Shown here: positions 61,216 through 64,000 of the stretch, piece by piece
Layout of the letters: each line of letters begins with the position of its first letter
Position numbering within the stretch: the stretch's first letter is position 1
Assembly (NCBI GenBank): GCA_035304345.1
Contig: DATGQE010000027.1
Coordinates: 27,394 to 91,393, forward strand
Direction of reading: 5' to 3'
Length of the DNA: 64,000 nucleotides
Origin: IDS-8 sp035304345
GTDB taxonomy: Bacteria > Pseudomonadota > Gammaproteobacteria > Steroidobacterales > Woeseiaceae
Program-made: the position numbers and the translations under genes
The notes under the pieces: model-generated
Told to the model about the DNA's origin: nothing
Databases searched by the model: none
The model's input: only the letters and a program-made list of their open reading frames with translations

Positions 61216-63501
61216 CTACACGCGGAAGCCTTCCTTCGTCAGCGGCAGGGTGCGCACGCGGTGGCCGCAAGCGGCGTAGATCGCGTTGCAGATCGCGGGC
61301 GCCACCGGCGGCAGCACGGGCTCGCCGATGCCGGTCGGCCCGAAGTCGGAATCCACGAAGTGCACCTCGACCTCGGGCGCATGCGGCATCCTGAGCAGCG
61401 GGTAGCGATCGAAGTTGGACTGCTGGGCGCGGCCGTTCTCGAACGTGATCTCGAGCCCCAGCGCCGTGCTGAAGCCGTCGATCACCGAGCCCTCGGCCTG
61501 GTTCTCCGCACCGCTCAGGTTGACGATCGGCCCGATGTCGCCGGCCACCGTGACCTTGTGCACGGTGAGCTTGCGGTCGTCGTCGACGCTCACCTCCGCC
61601 ACCTCGGCGAAATGCCCGGCGTGGCTGAAGTGGAACGCGAGCCCCAGTCCCCGTCCCGGCGGCAGCTCCCGGCCCCAGCCCGCCTTCTCCGCCGCCAGCC
61701 GGATCACGCGCGCCGCGCGCTCCGTGTTGAGCGACCACAGGTCGCCCGGCGTGAGCCAGCGGGGCTCACCCATCACCTCCAGCAGGAACTCGAGGTGGTC
61801 GCGGCCGGCCGCGACCGCGCACTCGTGCAGGAAGCTCTGGATCGCGAACGCGATCGCATTCGACCCCGGCGCGCGCCACGGCCCGGTGGGCAGCTTCGTC
61901 GGGATCATCGACTGCACCAGCCGGGCATTCGGCAGCACGCTGGCCGGGAACTCGTTCTCCGCGAGACTGCCGCTCGCCACCGGCGTCGACCCGTCACGCG
62001 TGAAGGTGACGAAATGGTCCTCGAACGCCGCCAACCGGCCTTCGGAGTCGAGCGCCGCCCGGAACGAGTGGAATCCGCCGGGCCGGTAATAGTCGAACTG
62101 CATGTCGTCTTCGCGCGTCCACTGCACCTTCACCGGTGCGCCGATGCGCTTCGAGATGGCCACTGCCTGGATCACGCTGTCGTTCGCGAGCCGCCGCCCG
62201 AAACCGCCGCCGCCCCGGAGCTGGTGCAGCGTGACCTTGCCCGGGTCGATGCCGAGAAGCGCCGCCGTGCCTTCGATCGCCGACTGCGGCGTCTGCGTCG
62301 GCGCCCAGATCTCGACGCTGCCGTCGTCCTTGCACCACGCGGTGCAGTTCTGCGGCTCGAGGTCGGCGTGCGCGACGAACGGGTAGGTATAAAAAGCGTC
62401 GACGGTACGCTCGGCACGGGCGAAGGCGCCTTCCACGTCGCCCTTCTCGCTCAGCACCTGCTGCGGGCGGCCGGCGGCGAGCCGTCGTGCTTCCTCGACC
62501 GCCTGCGACCAGCTGTCCTTCGACGCGTCCCGCTCGTCCCATTCGACTTTCAGCTTCCCGGCAGCCTGCAGTGCGGCCCAGGTGGAATCGGCGATGATCG
62601 CCACGCCCGAGAGCATCGAGGGCGCGGCCGGGCTGAACTCGACGACGGCACCCCGCGCTTCCACCAGGAATGCGTCCTCGACGCCGCGCATGTCCTTCAC
62701 TTCACCGAGGTTCGCGGACACCGCGCGTGCGCCGATCGCCGGCGCCTTCACGAACGTGGCGTAGCGCATTCCCGGTATCCGCTGGTCGATGCCGAACAGG
62801 GGTTTGCCGGTCACGATGGCGCGGTTGTCGACACCGGTGATGCGCCGCCCGAGCAGCCGGAAGTCCTTGCGGTCCTTGAGCGGCACGCTCGCGGGATCGG
62901 GCACCGGCAGCTCCGCGGCGCGCGCGGCCAGCTCGCCGTAGCCGAGCCGGCGGCCGGAAGCCCGATGGATCACGTAGCCCGCCTCCGTCACGAGCTCGGA
63001 GGCGTCCACCTCCAGCGTTTCGGCCGCCGCGCGCACCAGCATCGCGCGCGCCACCGCGCCGGCGCGGCGCAACGGCTCCCAGCTCGTCGGGATCGAGCGC
63101 GATCCGCCCGCGACCTGCCGGCCGTACAGCGCCTCGTTGATCGCGGACTGCTCGACCCGCACCTGGGACCAGTCGGCGTCGAGCTCCTCGGCCACGATCA
63201 TCGGCAGGGCCGTCTTGACGCCCTGGCCGACCTCCGGATTCTTCGCGTACAGGATGATCACCCCGTCGGGCCGCACCTGCACGTACGCGTTCGGCGCGAA
63301 CACGTCCGCGCCACGGCCGCCCTGCGCGGCCGCCCTGGCCACCGGCCCCAGCGTGAAGCCGAGCACCAGCCCGCCCCCGACCACACCGCTCAGCTTGATG
63401 AAGCCGCGGCGGCTCACGTGAGGCAGAGCGGCAGCGCGGGCCATTTCCTCCTGCATGAACTCCGGCAGGTACGGATCCACCGGGATCGGTCGCTTCTGCA
63501 T
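61216..63501 (-). CDS. xanthine dehydrogenase family molybdopterin-binding subunit (IorB-like), Tat-exported
   Basis: A 761-residue large subunit of a molybdenum hydroxylase. An internal twin-arginine signal VSRRGFIKLSGVVGGG lies near residues 29-44, so the enzyme acts in the periplasm. Cofactor segments include PEVGQGVKTALPMIVAEELD, QVAGGSRSIPTSWEPLR, RGGGGFGRRLANDS, TGPWRAPGSNAIAF and the active-site Glu in GIGEPVLPPVAPAI. The family (isoquinoline 1-oxidoreductase and aldehyde/alcohol-type hydroxylases) oxidises N-heterocycles or aldehydes. The ATG at 63501 shares one base with the small-subunit stop, which settles the start within a longer frame. The natural substrate is unknown. Confidence 0.9.
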   Translation of the reverse strand: MQKRPIPVDPYLPEFMQEEMARAAALPHVSRRGFIKLSGVVGGGLVLGFTLGPVARAAAQGGRGADVFAPNAYVQVRPDGVIILYAKNPEVGQGVKTALPMIVAEELDADWSQVRVEQSAINEALYGRQVAGGSRSIPTSWEPLRRAGAVARAMLVRAAAETLEVDASELVTEAGYVIHRASGRRLGYGELAARAAELPVPDPASVPLKDRKDFRLLGRRITGVDNRAIVTGKPLFGIDQRIPGMRYATFVKAPAIGARAVSANLGEVKDMRGVEDAFLVEARGAVVEFSPAAPSMLSGVAIIADSTWAALQAAGKLKVEWDERDASKDSWSQAVEEARRLAAGRPQQVLSEKGDVEGAFARAERTVDAFYTYPFVAHADLEPQNCTAWCKDDGSVEIWAPTQTPQSAIEGTAALLGIDPGKVTLHQLRGGGGFGRRLANDSVIQAVAISKRIGAPVKVQWTREDDMQFDYYRPGGFHSFRAALDSEGRLAAFEDHFVTFTRDGSTPVASGSLAENEFPASVLPNARLVQSMIPTKLPTGPWRAPGSNAIAFAIQSFLHECAVAAGRDHLEFLLEVMGEPRWLTPGDLWSLNTERAARVIRLAAEKAGWGRELPPGRGLGLAFHFSHAGHFAEVAEVSVDDDRKLTVHKVTVAGDIGPIVNLSGAENQAEGSVIDGFSTALGLEITFENGRAQQSNFDRYPLLRMPHAPEVEVHFVDSDFGPTGIGEPVLPPVAPAICNAIYAACGHRVRTLPLTKEGFRV

Positions 63502-63974
63502 CACCGTCCCTCCTTCGCGATCGATGCCGCGGCGCGGTGTATGGCCTTGCGGATACGGATGTAGGTCCCGCAACGGCACAGGTGGCGGCCCATCGCCGCG
63601 TCGATGTCGGCGTCCGTCGGCCGCGGGTTCCGTTCGAGCAGCGCTACCGCGCTCATGATCTGGCCCGCCTGGCAGTAACCGCACTGGGCGACGTCCTCGT
63701 CGATCCACGCCTGCTGCACCGGGTGGAGCGTCTCGTCGTCTTCGGCCAGGCCCTCGATCGTCCTGACCGGGCGGTTGCCGATCGACCCCACCGGGAGCCG
63801 GCAGGACTGGACCGGCTGGCCGTCGAGATGCACCGTGCACGCGCTGCACTGCGCGATGCCGCAGCCGTACTTCGTGCCCACGAGGCCGAGCGTGTCACGC
63901 AGCACCCACAGCAGTGGCGTGGACGGATCGATGTCGCCCAGCTCATGAGCCTTGCCGTTGATTTCGAGCTTCAT
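63501..63974 (-). CDS. (2Fe-2S)-binding small subunit of molybdenum hydroxylase (IorA-like)
   Basis: A 157-residue iron-sulfur subunit. The N-terminal plant-ferredoxin domain has YGCGIAQCSACTVHLDG plus SCRLPVGS (four cysteines, first cluster). The helical C-domain has QCGYCQAGQIM and RHLCRCGTYIRI (second cluster). It passes electrons from the molybdenum subunit to an outside acceptor; in IorAB-type enzymes no FAD subunit is present, and none is seen here. GGGAGG lies 12 bases upstream of the ATG. It probably travels folded with its partner through Tat by hitchhiking. Confidence 0.93.
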   Translation of the reverse strand: MKLEINGKAHELGDIDPSTPLLWVLRDTLGLVGTKYGCGIAQCSACTVHLDGQPVQSCRLPVGSIGNRPVRTIEGLAEDDETLHPVQQAWIDEDVAQCGYCQAGQIMSAVALLERNPRPTDADIDAAMGRHLCRCGTYIRIRKAIHRAAASIAKEGR

Positions 63975-64000
63975 ATCCGGTCCACACCTCCCGTTCGTCA

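Noticed and set aside
61210..63564. A 784-codon plus-strand frame opposite the molybdenum hydroxylase
   Set aside because: Antisense shadow; no recognisable domain, while the minus strand has full cofactor motifs and a Tat signal.

Overview
The window is a GC-rich (near 70% by eye) chromosomal stretch from a Gram-negative bacterium, most likely a gammaproteobacterium of the Xanthomonadales/Steroidobacterales type. The support is a proteobacterial groES-groEL pair with a sigma32-type promoter, Fur boxes, many outer-membrane TonB receptors and lipoproteins, a CadC-like transmembrane regulator, and a LacI/TonB/tryptophan-halogenase/SapC/cupin cluster of a kind known from xanthomonads and caulobacters. 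I see no tRNA, rRNA, CRISPR array, insertion sequence, integrase or phage gene. The lineage is inference.

Layout. 1-8.8 kb: housekeeping and accessory genes: the edge of a secreted protein, YjbR-like protein, HAD phosphatase, amidase, methyltransferase, YkvI-like permease, a decayed TolB/TPR-type gene, a PadR repressor translationally coupled to a membrane protein, and a MOSC protein. 9.1-17.4 kb: a 1641-residue secreted beta-rich protein coupled to a small membrane protein and divergent from a CadC-like regulator, which is followed by a frameshifted ABC-permease remnant. 17.5-27.7 kb: sugar isomerase, DUF1203, VOC and GST proteins, groESL, GAPDH, a second GST, a sodium:solute symporter and an unusual SDR. 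27.8-32.6 kb: a four-PAS hybrid histidine kinase, an AdoMet-decarboxylase-like protein without the processing histidine, and an MgtC/DUF4010 membrane protein. 32.6-36.8 kb: a Fur-boxed iron operon (TonB siderophore receptor, PiuC-type hydroxylase, PepSY membrane protein). 36.8-44.1 kb: Bcr/CflA transporter, a small secreted HExxH protein, amidohydrolase, alkaline phosphatase, an SRPBCC-ArsR pair behind two matching operators, and an S9 peptidase.

44.4-50.5 kb: a complete Mrp/Mnh-type Na+/H+ antiporter operon in which subunits A and B are one polypeptide and every junction overlaps by 1-4 bases.

50.5-61.0 kb: the most interesting region. A same-strand set of seven genes runs TonB receptor, halogenase, SapC, cupin, halogenase, LacI regulator, clan-A glycosidase lipoprotein. 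Two LacI-type operators sit over the receptor promoter and a third lies in front of lacI, so the set looks like one sugar-responsive regulon. 61.2-64.0 kb: a two-gene molybdenum hydroxylase (Tat-exported large subunit and 2Fe-2S small subunit), separated from the TonB receptor by a long perfect inverted repeat.
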